Part shown: positions 50,463 through 57,908 of the stretch, piece by piece
How the letters are laid out: the number at the start of each line of letters is the position of its first letter
How positions within the stretch are numbered: the first letter of the stretch is position 1
From: Ramlibacter tataouinensis
GTDB taxonomy: Bacteria; Pseudomonadota; Gammaproteobacteria; Burkholderiales; Burkholderiaceae_C
Length of the DNA stretch: 64,000 bases
Reading direction: 5' to 3'
NCBI RefSeq assembly: GCF_001580455.1
Contig: NZ_CP010951.1
Location: 186,001 to 250,000 of the forward strand
Translations under genes and position numbers: made by a program
Notes under the pieces: model-generated
Database searches by the model: none
The model's input: the letters and a program-made list of their open reading frames with translations, nothing else
Told to the model about the DNA's origin: nothing

Positions 50463-51271
50463 TCGACTGCCCTCCCCTGCTGCCCTTTGTTGTCCGCCGG
50501 CAGGGCCAGCCATTGGCCCTCCAGCGCCCGCACCTGCACGCGGTGGTCGAACACCTGCGCCAGCGCCCCGTGCGTCGCCGCATCGGCGCAGGCGCCCTGG
50601 TGCACGATGCGGCCGTTGGCCATCACCACCATGTCGTCGGCCTGCAGCGCGTGCGAAATCTCGTGCAGCACGCTGACCACCGTGCGGCCCTCGCGCACCA
50701 GCGCGCGCACCAGCGCCAGCCAGTCGGCCTGGTGCGGCGGGTCGAGGTTGGCCAGCGGCTCGTCCATCAGCAGCACGTCGGCCTGCACCGCCAGTGCGCG
50801 GGCCAGCAGCACGCGCTGGCGCTCGCCGCCGGACAGGCGGCCGAGCAGGCGTTCACGCCAGTCCCAGGCCTGGGTGGCGCGCAGCGCCTGCTCCACCGCG
50901 GCGCGGTCGGCCGCGCCCGGCGGCGCCAGCCAGGCGCGGTGCGGCAGCCGGCCCAGCATGGCGACGTCGTAGACGGTGAGGTCGTCGGCCACGCCTTCGT
51001 TCTGCCCCAGCCAGCACAGCGTGCGGGCGCGCTCGCGCGGGCCCAGCGTGTCGAGCGCGCGTCCTTGCAGCAGCACCTGGCCGCCGTGCGGCAGCAGCCC
51101 GGCCAGCACGCGCAACAGCGTGGACTTGCCGGCGCCGTTGGGTCCGACAATGCTGGTCCAGCGGCCCGCGGCGAGCCCGAGGTCAACCGCGCGCAGCACC
51201 TCGCGCCGGTGGCGGCCGGCCCCCAGACCCGCATCCACCGCCCGCGCTTCCAGGGCCAGAGCCGCGCTCAT
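50459..51271 (-). CDS. btuD: Cobalamin/iron-siderophore-type ABC transporter ATPase
   Basis: This is a 270-aa ABC ATPase of the FecCD/BtuCD import class. Walker A GPNGAGKSTLLRV, signature LSGGERQRVLLARAL, Walker B VLLMDEPLANLDPP and the switch histidine in VSVLHEISHAL are complete. It works with the permease and binding protein genes upstream, and cobalamin specificity follows from the riboswitch operon. The ATG at 51271 is reached from a 21-codon repeat ORF that provides its GGCGGAGG ribosome-binding site. Confidence 0.93.
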   Translation of the reverse strand: MSAALALEARAVDAGLGAGRHRREVLRAVDLGLAAGRWTSIVGPNGAGKSTLLRVLAGLLPHGGQVLLQGRALDTLGPRERARTLCWLGQNEGVADDLTVYDVAMLGRLPHRAWLAPPGAADRAAVEQALRATQAWDWRERLLGRLSGGERQRVLLARALAVQADVLLMDEPLANLDPPHQADWLALVRALVREGRTVVSVLHEISHALQADDMVVMANGRIVHQGACADAATHGALAQVFDHRVQVRALEGQWLALPADNKGQQGRAVE

Positions 51272-51333
51272 TGGATACCTCCGCCCTTGCGGGCTGCGGT
51301 GCCATGAGCCTTCGGAGCGGCCGTGCGGCTCAT
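51268..51333 (-). CDS. 21-aa repeat-encoded linker ORF between btuC and btuD (copy A)
   Basis: This short frame reads MSRTAAPKAHGTAARKGGG plus IQ. Its ATG overlaps the btuC stop (ATGA) and its TGA overlaps the btuD ATG (ATGA), and its last codons form the GGCGGAGG ribosome-binding site of btuD. The unit is a copy of the 62-bp element at 53272-53337. Its ends ATGAGCC and GGCTCAT are complementary and can form a hairpin covering the start codon. A translated peptide is possible, but a translation-coupling device is the more likely role. Confidence 0.45.
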   Translation of the reverse strand: MSRTAAPKAHGTAARKGGGIQ

Positions 51334-52346
51334 GACAGACGTCCCTGGCGCGAGCGCCGGTGCATCAGCCACAGCAGGTAGCTGCCGCCCAGCACGCCCG
51401 TGAGCACGCCCACGGGCAACTCCTGCGGCGCGATCAGCCATCGCGCCAGCACGTCCGCGGCCATCAGCAGCAGCCCGCCCGCCAGCGCCGAGAGCACCAC
51501 CAGGCGGCCGTACGGCACCGGCGCCAGCGAACGCACCAGGTGCGGCGCCGCCAGCCCTACGAAGGCGATCAGGCCGGTCTGGGCGACGGAGGCGCCCGTG
51601 GCCAGTGCGATCACACCGACCAGCGCCGCGCGCATCGCCGGCAGCGGCAAGCCGAGGCTGGCGGCCGTGGCTTCGCCCAGCGCCAGCGCATCGAGCGTGC
51701 GGCCCAGGGACCAGGCCACCGCGAGCATGGGCAACAGCAATACCAGCATCACCGCACAGGCGCTCCAGCCGACGAAGCCGGTGCTGCCCAGCATGAAGGA
51801 CTGCATGGCCTGCAGGATGTCGGGGTTGGCCAGCGTCACCAGGTCGCGCGCGGCGCCCAGCACCACGCCGACCACCACGCCCGACAGCAGCAGGCGAAGC
51901 GTGTGCACCACGCCGCTGGCGAGCACCAGCGTGAGCAGCACGCCGGCCACCGCGCCGCCGAAGGCCGCGCCCGTCAGCCCCAGGCGCACCACCCACTCGG
52001 TCGCGAAGGGCGACAGGCCGGTGAGCACCAGCGCCAGCGCCACGCCCAGCGCCGCACCCGAGGCGCTGCCCAGCAGGTAAGGATCGGCCAGCGGGTTGCG
52101 GAACAGCCCCTGCGCCACCGCCCCCGCCACGCCGAGCAGGGCCCCGGCCGCCCAGGCCCCCAGGGTGCGCGGCAGGCGGATGTCGCGCACGATCTGCCAG
52201 GCCACCGGGTCCTGCCGCGCGTCCAGCAAGCCGGCCAGGCCGGTGCTGCCCACGCTGACGCCGACCGCCAGCAGCACGGCCGCCGCCAGCAGCATGGCCA
52301 GCCCCAGGCCCAGTCCACGGCGGTCGGCTTGCATCACGACGCTCAT
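51330..52346 (-). CDS. btuC: Cobalamin-type ABC transporter permease (FecCD family)
   Basis: This is a 338-aa permease with about ten transmembrane helices. FecCD features are RLPRTLGAWAAGALLGVAGA, VAQGLFRNPLADPYLLGSAS, GLIAFVGLAAPHLVRSL and ELPVGVLTGVLGGSYLLWLM. The ATG at 52346 overlaps btuF's stop (ATGA), and the C-terminal HRRSRQGRLS ends in an overlap with the repeat-encoded linker. It imports cobalamin or cobinamide with BtuF and BtuD. Confidence 0.93.
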   Translation of the reverse strand: MSVVMQADRRGLGLGLAMLLAAAVLLAVGVSVGSTGLAGLLDARQDPVAWQIVRDIRLPRTLGAWAAGALLGVAGAVAQGLFRNPLADPYLLGSASGAALGVALALVLTGLSPFATEWVVRLGLTGAAFGGAVAGVLLTLVLASGVVHTLRLLLSGVVVGVVLGAARDLVTLANPDILQAMQSFMLGSTGFVGWSACAVMLVLLLPMLAVAWSLGRTLDALALGEATAASLGLPLPAMRAALVGVIALATGASVAQTGLIAFVGLAAPHLVRSLAPVPYGRLVVLSALAGGLLLMAADVLARWLIAPQELPVGVLTGVLGGSYLLWLMHRRSRQGRLS

Positions 52347-53212
52347 CCGCGCCTCTTCATGCCGGAAGGATGCGCCAGGCAACGCGCCAGCAGCCGTGCC
52401 GCTTCGGGCATGCGCGGGCCCGGGCGCAGCAGCACGTCGGACTCGTCGGGGCTGAACAGGCACACCCGTCCGCTGCGCAGGGCACGCAAGCCGGCCCAAC
52501 CGGGCCGCTGCGCCAGTCCCTGCGCCTCGCTGTCGCCGGCCATGATCACGTCGGGATCGGCGCGCACGACGAACTCCGGGTTGATCTGCGGAAACGGCCC
52601 CAGCTCCGGGTCGATGATGTTGCGCGCGCCCAGGCGCTGCAGTAATTCGCCCAGGAAGGAGGCCGGGCCGGCCGCATAGGGACCGCGGCTCACCTCGTAG
52701 TACACGCGCAGGTTGCGCGCCGAAGGCGGCAGCGACTGCGCGGCCGCCGCCACGCCGGCATCGATCTCGCGCCAGACGCGCTGCGCATCGGGCACCTCCA
52801 GTAACTGGCCGAGCCGCTCCAGCACGCGCCGCGCGTCGGCGGAGGTATGCGGCTCCAGCGCCAGCACCTTCACCCCCAGCGACTCCAGGCGCTGCGCGCC
52901 GCGCGACGAGGTGGCGATCAGCACCACCTCGGGCCGCAGCGCCACCACCGCTTCGATGTTGGGGTCGATGCCGCCGCCGACTTTCGGCAGGTCGCGCACC
53001 GTCGCCGGAAAATTGGAGAAGCGGTCGACGCCGACCAGCCGCCGGCACTCGCCCAGGGCACACACCGACTCGGTCAGCGAGGGCAACAGGCTCACCACCC
53101 GCTGCGGCGAGCGCGCGAAGCTCACCGTCACGCCGCGATCGTCGGTGACCTGCAGCTGCGCGGCCACGGGCAGCGCCAGCAGCAGGGCCAGCAGCGCGAG
53201 CGTCTTCCTCAT
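52343..53212 (-). CDS. btuF: Periplasmic cobalamin-binding protein
   Basis: This is a 289-aa class III solute-binding protein. The signal peptide MRKTLALLALLLALPVAAQ is cleaved near residue 19; the mature part begins TDDRGVTVSFARSPQRVVSL, typical of BtuF-like proteins, with PKVGGGIDPNIEAVVALRPE connecting the two lobes. The ATG at 53212 is preceded by GGCGGAGG from the repeat unit. That repeat frame (copy B, ATG 53275) is in frame, so a longer form with a 21-residue extension is possible, but would disturb the signal peptide. Confidence 0.92.
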   Translation of the reverse strand: MRKTLALLALLLALPVAAQLQVTDDRGVTVSFARSPQRVVSLLPSLTESVCALGECRRLVGVDRFSNFPATVRDLPKVGGGIDPNIEAVVALRPEVVLIATSSRGAQRLESLGVKVLALEPHTSADARRVLERLGQLLEVPDAQRVWREIDAGVAAAAQSLPPSARNLRVYYEVSRGPYAAGPASFLGELLQRLGARNIIDPELGPFPQINPEFVVRADPDVIMAGDSEAQGLAQRPGWAGLRALRSGRVCLFSPDESDVLLRPGPRMPEAARLLARCLAHPSGMKRRG

Positions 53213-53275
53213 TGGACAACCTCCGCCCTTGCGGGCTGCGGTGCTATGAGCCTTCGGAGCGGCCGTGCGGCTCAT
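53212..53275 (-). repeat. Repeat linker copy B, in frame with btuF
   Basis: This copy reads MSRTAAPKAHSTAARKGGG plus CP and then runs in frame into the btuF ATG at 53212. The distance from its ATG to btuF is 63 bp, one base longer than the 62 bp in copies A and C, so there is no stop. It provides the GGCGGAGG site of btuF. Confidence 0.7.
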
Positions 53276-53337
53276 AGACAACCTCCGCCCTTGCGGGCTG
53301 CGGTGCTATGAGCCTTCGGAGCGGCCGTGCGGCTCAT
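53272..53337 (-). CDS. 21-aa repeat-encoded linker ORF after cobU (copy C)
   Basis: This frame reads MSRTAAPKAHSTAARKGGG plus CL. Its ATG at 53337 overlaps the cobU stop (ATGA), and its TGA overlaps the ATG of repeat copy B at 53275 (ATGA). Nucleotide identity to copy B is essentially complete over 62 bp, and copy A differs at only a few bases. It has no ribosome-binding site of its own, so translation would depend on reinitiation after cobU. Confidence 0.42.
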   Translation of the reverse strand: MSRTAAPKAHSTAARKGGGCL

Positions 53338-53909
53338 GGCCGACCCTTCAGCAGCAGTGGCAGGCCCGCGGCCATCAGCGTGACGCGTTCGCAGGCGCGC
53401 GCGGCCTGCTGGTTCAGCCGGCCCAGCGCATCGACGAAGCTGCGGTTCTCCGGCCCGAGAGGGATCACGCCCAGGCCGATCTCGTTGCTCACCAGCACCA
53501 GCGGGCCGGCGGCGGCGGCGACCGCGCGCGCGATCGCGGTGTCGGGGTCGTCGCTGAACGTCGGTTGCGCGGCGCCGGCAGCCGGCAGCATGCGGGCGGT
53601 CAGCCACAGGGTCAGGCAATCGACGACGACCAGCGTGTCAGCGCGGCTGTGAGCGCCGATGGCACGGGCCAGCTCGGTCGGTTCCTCCACCGTCTCCATC
53701 GCCGGCACGCGCTGCGCCCGGTCGCGCCGGTGGCGCGCAATGCGTTCGCGCATTTCCTCATCCCAGGCCTGCGCGGTAGCAATGTAGACCGCGCGATGGC
53801 CGGACCCGGCGTCCAGCCACGCCGCCGCCAGCGCCTCGGCGCGCGCCGTCTTGCCGCTCTTCTGGCCGCCGAGGATCAGTTCGCTGCGGGCCACGCGCAG
53901 TTCAGCCAT
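53334..53909 (-). CDS. cobU: Adenosylcobinamide kinase/adenosylcobinamide-phosphate guanylyltransferase
   Basis: This is a 191-aa bifunctional enzyme that phosphorylates adenosylcobinamide and adds GMP. The P-loop is GGQKSGKTARAE, the guanylylated histidine region is RIARHRRDRAQRV followed by ETVEEPTEL, VVVDCLTLWLT matches the Walker B region, and VSNEIGLGVIPL is a family block. The ATG at 53909 overlaps the upstream gene's end by 8 bp. Its stop overlaps the first repeat-encoded linker. Confidence 0.94.
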   Translation of the reverse strand: MAELRVARSELILGGQKSGKTARAEALAAAWLDAGSGHRAVYIATAQAWDEEMRERIARHRRDRAQRVPAMETVEEPTELARAIGAHSRADTLVVVDCLTLWLTARMLPAAGAAQPTFSDDPDTAIARAVAAAAGPLVLVSNEIGLGVIPLGPENRSFVDALGRLNQQAARACERVTLMAAGLPLLLKGRP

Positions 53910-54711
53910 GGGCTGCACTCCAGTCCAGGATGATGCGATGCAACTGCTCGACGCCATCGGTCAGCGCCGCCGGGCCGGGCTGCAGGATGTCGGCGGATTT
54001 GATCTCGAACAGCTGGCCGCCCTGCACGGCGTTCACCGCCTGCCAGCCGGGTCGCGCCGCCACCGCCTCGGCGCGGAACTTCTTGCCGCACCAGGACCCG
54101 ATCACGATGTCGGGGTTGCGGCGCACGATCTCGGCGCCGTCGGCAATGATGCGGTCCTTCCCCATCGGCTGCACCGCCAGCTCGGGGAACACGTCGTCAC
54201 CGCCGGCGATGCCCACCAGCTGCGAGACCCAGCGGATGGCGCTGATGTGCGGCTGGTCCCACTCCTCGAAGAACACGCGCGGCCGGCGCGGTAGCGCCCG
54301 GCCGGCGGCCTCGATTTCCAGCAGGCGCGCGCGCATGCCCTCCAGCAGCTCGAGCCCATCGCCCGCGCGGCCGACCATGGCAGCCACCTGGTACAGCATG
54401 GCGAAGATCTCCTCCACGCTGCGCTGGTTGAAGATGGTGACCTGCACGCCCTTGCGCACCAGCTCGGCCGCGATGTCGGCCTGCAGGTCGGAAAAACCGA
54501 ACACGCAGTCCGGCCGCAACTCGAGGATCTTGTCGATCTTCGCCGACAGGAAAGCGCTCACCTTGGGCTTTTCCTGGCGGGCGCGGCGCGGCCGCACCGT
54601 GTAGCCGGAGATGCCGGCGATGCGCCCCTCCTCGCCCAGCAGGTACAGCCATTCCGTCGCTTCCTCGGTGAGGCAGACGATGCGTTGGGGTCCGCGCGGA
54701 ATGGCCAGCAT
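53902..54711 (-). CDS. BtuF-like cobalamin-binding protein without signal peptide
   Basis: This is a 269-aa class III solute-binding-protein homologue. It starts directly with PRGPQRIVCLTEEATEWLYL, i.e. the first beta strand of the BtuF fold, with no signal peptide. Further family features are KILELRPDCVFGFSD, FNQRSVEEIFAMLYQVAAMV and ISAIRWVSQLVGIAGGDDVF. Without export it may act in the cytoplasm, or the true start could be missed, but the only upstream space before the btuB stop is 5 bp. It overlaps cobU by 8 bp in the riboswitch operon, so a cobalamin-linked role is inferred. Confidence 0.85.
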   Translation of the reverse strand: MLAIPRGPQRIVCLTEEATEWLYLLGEEGRIAGISGYTVRPRRARQEKPKVSAFLSAKIDKILELRPDCVFGFSDLQADIAAELVRKGVQVTIFNQRSVEEIFAMLYQVAAMVGRAGDGLELLEGMRARLLEIEAAGRALPRRPRVFFEEWDQPHISAIRWVSQLVGIAGGDDVFPELAVQPMGKDRIIADGAEIVRRNPDIVIGSWCGKKFRAEAVAARPGWQAVNAVQGGQLFEIKSADILQPGPAALTDGVEQLHRIILDWSAAHG

Positions 54712-54716
54712 GGTGC

Positions 54717-56648
54717 CTAGAACGAAGCCCGCAGGGACGCGACAAACGCGCGCCCGGCTTCCGGGTAGATCGAGGTCGTGGTGCCCGCGTCGCAGGCGAA
54801 GGCCTGGGTGTAGAACTTGCGATCGGCGAGATTGCTCACGGACAGCGACAGCTCAGCCCAGCGCCACAGGTAGCTGTAGCGGGCGTCGATGGTCGTGTAC
54901 GACGGCATCGTGCAGGCGTTCTGGAAGTCCGGATGCTGTGAGGATACCCAGATGATGCCGCCGCTGAGGCGATGCGCCGGCAACGGCGTCCAGTCGGCAC
55001 GCAGCGCGAGGGTCTGGCTCGGTGCCAGCGGGATGTCCTTGCCCGCATAGGGCCCGGAGCGGAACTTGGCCTCCCGCAGCGCGGCATTCACCCGCAGGGC
55101 CAGCGCGGCGCTGGCCTGCTGCGTGGCGTCCAGCTCGAGCCCCTGGCGGCGCGTCGGGTCGAAGTTGGTGTTGGCGCCGGGAAAGCCGAAGGGCCCGGGC
55201 GCGTTCGGGTCGAACCCGATCTCGTTGGTCAGGTCGCTGCGGTACAGGCGCGCGTCCACGCGCCCCGTGGCATGGTTCCAGCGCAGCCCCATCTCGTAGT
55301 CGCGCGAGGTCTGGGGCTCGAGAATGCCGGGCGACGCGAAGCTGAACTCATCGACGTTGGGAAATCGGAAGGAGCGCCCCAGCCGGCCGTAGGCGGTCAC
55401 GCCCCGCATGAGCGGCTGGCTCACCCCCAGTTCCCAGGCGTCCTGGCGATCGTCGACGCCGCCCGGGGTGGTGCTGACCTCCTTGTCGGCGCGCTCGCTG
55501 CGCACTCCCAGGGCCAGGCGGGTGCCGGCCGCCAGCGTCAGGTCGTCCTTCAGGTAGAAGGCCCTCGTGCGCTGCTGCGCGGTCGATCCGAACAGGCCGA
55601 GCACGTCGCGCGACCAGCGCTGGCCATCGAACCCCGCCAGCAGCACATTGCTCGCCGTGCCCAGCGCGGATTGGTTCCGTGCCCGCAGCGCGTAGTTCTC
55701 CGCTTCGATGTCGTAGTCGAAGGCGAAGCCGTTGTTCAGGCTGCGCAGCGTGCGCTCGCGCTTTCCGGCGTCCAGGGCCACCTGCCAGGAGCCGAGTTGC
55801 GCTTCGCCGAACACGCTGCCGCGCGAGTTGCGCGTGCTCGCGTGGTCGTTGGGCGTGTTGCTCTGCCGCGGGTTGGCCTCGTACTGCGCGGCGGTGAGCG
55901 CGCCCGGCAGGCCAGTGTCCAGCGCATCGTGCACATAGCGCGCGCCCAGGCGCAGCCATTCGTTGCTCCACTGCCCGGTGGCCGAGGCGGCATCCATGCT
56001 GGACTGGAAGTTGTCGCGATGGCCGTCGGTGTCGCGCTTCTGTCCCGACACGTCGAGCGAGAAGCCCTGCCCGCCGACATTGCCGGTGGCGCGCAGGTCG
56101 CGCAGGCCGTAGGTGCCGGCGCCCACATAGGCGGTGCCGCCAGCTGCGCGCTCCTTGCCGGCGCCGGACCGGGTGGTGACGACGATCACGCCGGCGGTGG
56201 CGCCTTCGCCGTACAGCACGGCGCCGCTGCCGCGCAGCACCTCGATGCGCTCCACGGATTCGATCGGGATGCCGGACAGGCGCGTGCCCCCCAGGTCGGC
56301 TTCGGACAGGCGCACGCCGTCGACGATGACGACCTGGTTGACATCGGCCGTGGCGCCGAAGCCGCGCAGGTCGATCTGGTATTCGCCGCCACCCAGCAGG
56401 TCGAGCCGGCCCACGACGCCGAGCACGCGCACCAGCGCCTCGTTGACGGTGGTGGCGCCGGAGCGCCGGATTTCATCGGCGGTGATCACGCTGACGCCGA
56501 ACGGCAGCGAGTCGGCCAGTTCGGGAAAGCGCGTGGCCGTCACGACCACGGGCTTGAGCGCGACACTGGGTTGCGCGACGGCGGGCAGGGCCACCGAAGC
56601 GGCCAGGAACAAAGACACCGGAAGTGCCTGGAGTGCAGGTTTGGACAA
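54717..56648 (-). CDS. btuB: TonB-dependent cobalamin receptor
   Basis: This is a 643-aa outer-membrane receptor. The signal peptide (~1-25, LPVSLFLAASVALPAVAQ) is followed by a TonB box PVVVTATR, a plug domain (VNEALVRVLGVVGRLDLLGG, QVVIVDGVRL, ERIEVLRGSGAVLYGEGA) and a 22-strand barrel ending in VASLRASF with the terminal Phe. It starts with TTG at 56648 preceded by GGAG. The cobalamin riboswitch directly upstream identifies vitamin B12 or a corrinoid as the ligand. A CCGGC/GCCGG hairpin lies just before the ribosome-binding site (56661-56676). Confidence 0.93.
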   Translation of the reverse strand: MSKPALQALPVSLFLAASVALPAVAQPSVALKPVVVTATRFPELADSLPFGVSVITADEIRRSGATTVNEALVRVLGVVGRLDLLGGGEYQIDLRGFGATADVNQVVIVDGVRLSEADLGGTRLSGIPIESVERIEVLRGSGAVLYGEGATAGVIVVTTRSGAGKERAAGGTAYVGAGTYGLRDLRATGNVGGQGFSLDVSGQKRDTDGHRDNFQSSMDAASATGQWSNEWLRLGARYVHDALDTGLPGALTAAQYEANPRQSNTPNDHASTRNSRGSVFGEAQLGSWQVALDAGKRERTLRSLNNGFAFDYDIEAENYALRARNQSALGTASNVLLAGFDGQRWSRDVLGLFGSTAQQRTRAFYLKDDLTLAAGTRLALGVRSERADKEVSTTPGGVDDRQDAWELGVSQPLMRGVTAYGRLGRSFRFPNVDEFSFASPGILEPQTSRDYEMGLRWNHATGRVDARLYRSDLTNEIGFDPNAPGPFGFPGANTNFDPTRRQGLELDATQQASAALALRVNAALREAKFRSGPYAGKDIPLAPSQTLALRADWTPLPAHRLSGGIIWVSSQHPDFQNACTMPSYTTIDARYSYLWRWAELSLSVSNLADRKFYTQAFACDAGTTTSIYPEAGRAFVASLRASF

Positions 56649-56719
56649 GTTTCATCTCCACCGGCTTCCCCGCCGGCGACATGGCAACACGGCGGCGCCG
56701 CGAGCGGCACCACCACCTT

Positions 56720-56937
56720 GTTGGCCGGTATCCGGGCTGGCGGAGCGATTTCATCGCCTTCCCAGGCGCGCTTGTTCGTCACGCGCCCAGTGGCTTGTCT
56801 TGGATGAAACGGAGGACTGGTCCATGAAGGACGCAGCCCTCGACCGCTTACCGTTGCGGGGGCAGCGCAGGTTGGCAACGCGTTCGACACGCTTTGCGCC
56901 CTGCTTCCCGTTGAACTGCGGCATGTGAACCACACCG
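56720..56937 (-). ncRNA. Cobalamin (AdoCbl) riboswitch upstream of btuB
   Basis: On the minus strand this leader contains the B12 box CCAGCCCGGATACCGGCC (56740-56723), the conserved core CCCCGCAACGGTAAGCGG (56861-56844), a 5' GGTGTGGTTC block near 56937 and the GCCACTGG segment between them. The order and spacing match the cobalamin riboswitch class. It precedes btuB and the whole cob/btu operon and should turn the operon down when adenosylcobalamin is plentiful, probably by hiding the btuB ribosome-binding site next to the hairpin at 56661-56676. A -10-like TAAAAT lies at 56960-56955. Confidence 0.92.
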
Positions 56938-56962
56938 CGAGCACCAACGTGGACATTTTACG

Positions 56963-56989
56963 TTGAAATCTGTCACAAAACCCTACAAT
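56963..56989 (+). promoter_or_regulatory. Candidate promoter of the zapB-like/zapA operon
   Basis: TTGAAA (56963-56968) and TACAAT (56984-56989) lie 9 bp before the ATG at 56998. The 15-bp spacer is shorter than optimal and the leader would be nearly leaderless, so this is tentative. It sits back to back with the riboswitch promoter. Confidence 0.35.
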
Positions 56990-56997
56990 TCCCTCGC

Positions 56998-57207
56998 ATG
57001 AGTGCTGCCCAGATCGAGCAGATTGCCGAGCGCGTGGAGCGCCTGCTGGTGCGCTATGAAGAATTGCAGCGGACCAACGCGTTGCTCACGCAGCAGGTGG
57101 AGGTGCTCACCCACGAGCGCGACTCCCTGAAGTCACGCCTGTCCGCGGCCCGCGCGCGCGTCGATGCGCTGCTCGAGCGCCTGCCCGAAATCAAGAGTCC
57201 TGCCTGA
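56998..57207 (+). CDS. ZapB-like coiled-coil protein (TIGR02449 type)
   Basis: This is a 69-aa protein that is almost entirely one coiled coil (IEQIAERVERLLVRYEELQR ... NALLTQQVEVLTHERDSLKS), of the TIGR02449/ZapB-like type found upstream of zapA in many Gammaproteobacteria and Betaproteobacteria. It probably works with ZapA at the FtsZ ring. Its TGA overlaps the zapA ATG by one base (TGATG), indicating translational coupling. The cell-division role is inferred from this pairing. Confidence 0.85.
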   Translation: MSAAQIEQIAERVERLLVRYEELQRTNALLTQQVEVLTHERDSLKSRLSAARARVDALLERLPEIKSPA

Positions 57208-57521
57208 TGAAGCAACTCGAGGTCCAGATCATGGGCCAGAGCTACCTGCTCGCCTGCCCCGACGGGGGCGAGCAGCGAATGCTGGAAGCCGTGGAAAAAG
57301 TCGACACGGCGATGTGCAGGATCCGCGACGCGGCCAAGGTCAAGGCGCGCGACCGCATCGCGGTGCTCGCAGCGCTCAACCTGGCGTTCGACTTCAGCGA
57401 ACGTGCGCTGGCCCCGGCCTCCGTGCCGTCGGCCAGCGCGGAAGACGCATTCGACCCCCGCCTCGACGGCCTGCGGCAGCGGCTCGATAACGCGCTCGGG
57501 GACGACGGCCGGCTGATTTGA
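57207..57521 (+). CDS. zapA: Cell division protein ZapA
   Basis: This is a 104-aa FtsZ-associated protein that cross-links FtsZ filaments. The N-terminal QLEVQIMGQSYLLACPDGGE and the following LEAVEKVDTAMCRIRDAAKV with RDRIAVLAALNLAFDF are typical. It is coupled to the ZapB-like gene by a one-base overlap and followed by 6S RNA, the usual gene order in proteobacteria. Confidence 0.95.
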   Translation: MKQLEVQIMGQSYLLACPDGGEQRMLEAVEKVDTAMCRIRDAAKVKARDRIAVLAALNLAFDFSERALAPASVPSASAEDAFDPRLDGLRQRLDNALGDDGRLI

Positions 57522-57633
57522 AACGGCACGCGAGCCGCGCGACACAGTTCGGCTTCCCGCAGCGCTGTCAATTCCCGGAATCATTCATCCTTGCCGGCGT
57601 ACGGCGATCGGCCCCACGCGGCGTGCGACGACC

Positions 57634-57639
57634 TACAAT
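57634..57639 (+). promoter_or_regulatory. -10 box of 6S RNA promoter
   Basis: TACAAT lies 7 bp upstream of the predicted 5' end of 6S RNA at 57647. No good -35 hexamer is visible at the right distance. The remaining part of the zapA-6S gap (57522-57633) shows nothing else clear. Confidence 0.45.
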
Positions 57640-57646
57640 GACCTCC

Positions 57647-57825
57647 GTCTGCGGTGTATTGCCGGGCTTTATATTTCCTTGAACCAATGCTCTTAGAGCA
57701 CGGGCTTGGAACATCGCTTGGTGAGCGTGATCATCTCGCGTCAGATGAACCCAACGCCAAGTTGACCTCGCCCACCTGAACTCCGGTTCAGGATGCGGCT
57801 CGGTGAGCACCACAGACACCTACAC
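57647..57825 (+). ncRNA. ssrS: 6S RNA
   Basis: This ~180-nt RNA gene lies directly downstream of zapA, as in many proteobacteria. The closing stem is visible: GTCTG (57647-57651) pairs with CAGAC (57813-57817), GGTG with CACC and GCCGGGC with GCTCGGT. The segment GCTTGGTGAGCGTGAT and the hairpin CCTGAAC-TCC-GGTTCAGG resemble conserved parts of E. coli 6S RNA. It binds sigma70-RNA polymerase in stationary phase. A strong terminator follows. Confidence 0.88.
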
Positions 57826-57827
57826 CC

Positions 57828-57868
57828 GTCACGGCGAAGCGCCCTGCGCCTTCGCCGTGACTTTTTTT
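57828..57868 (+). terminator. Rho-independent terminator of 6S RNA
   Basis: A perfect 12-bp stem, GTCACGGCGAAG with CTTCGCCGTGAC, with a 10-nt loop is followed by seven T residues. It is the clearest intrinsic terminator in the window. Confidence 0.93.
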
Positions 57869-57908
57869 GCGCCCGCTGCGCAAGCTCCGCAATAGGAAAC
57901 ATCAGCGC

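Noticed and set aside
53212..53337. CRISPR-like or tandem repeat array
   Set aside because: There are only two adjacent units without spacers, and the third is 2 kb away; the link to start and stop codons fits a translational module better.
57568..57819. An 83-codon ORF opposite to the 6S RNA region
   Set aside because: It is fully explained by the 6S RNA structure on the plus strand and has no ribosome-binding site or protein-like pattern.
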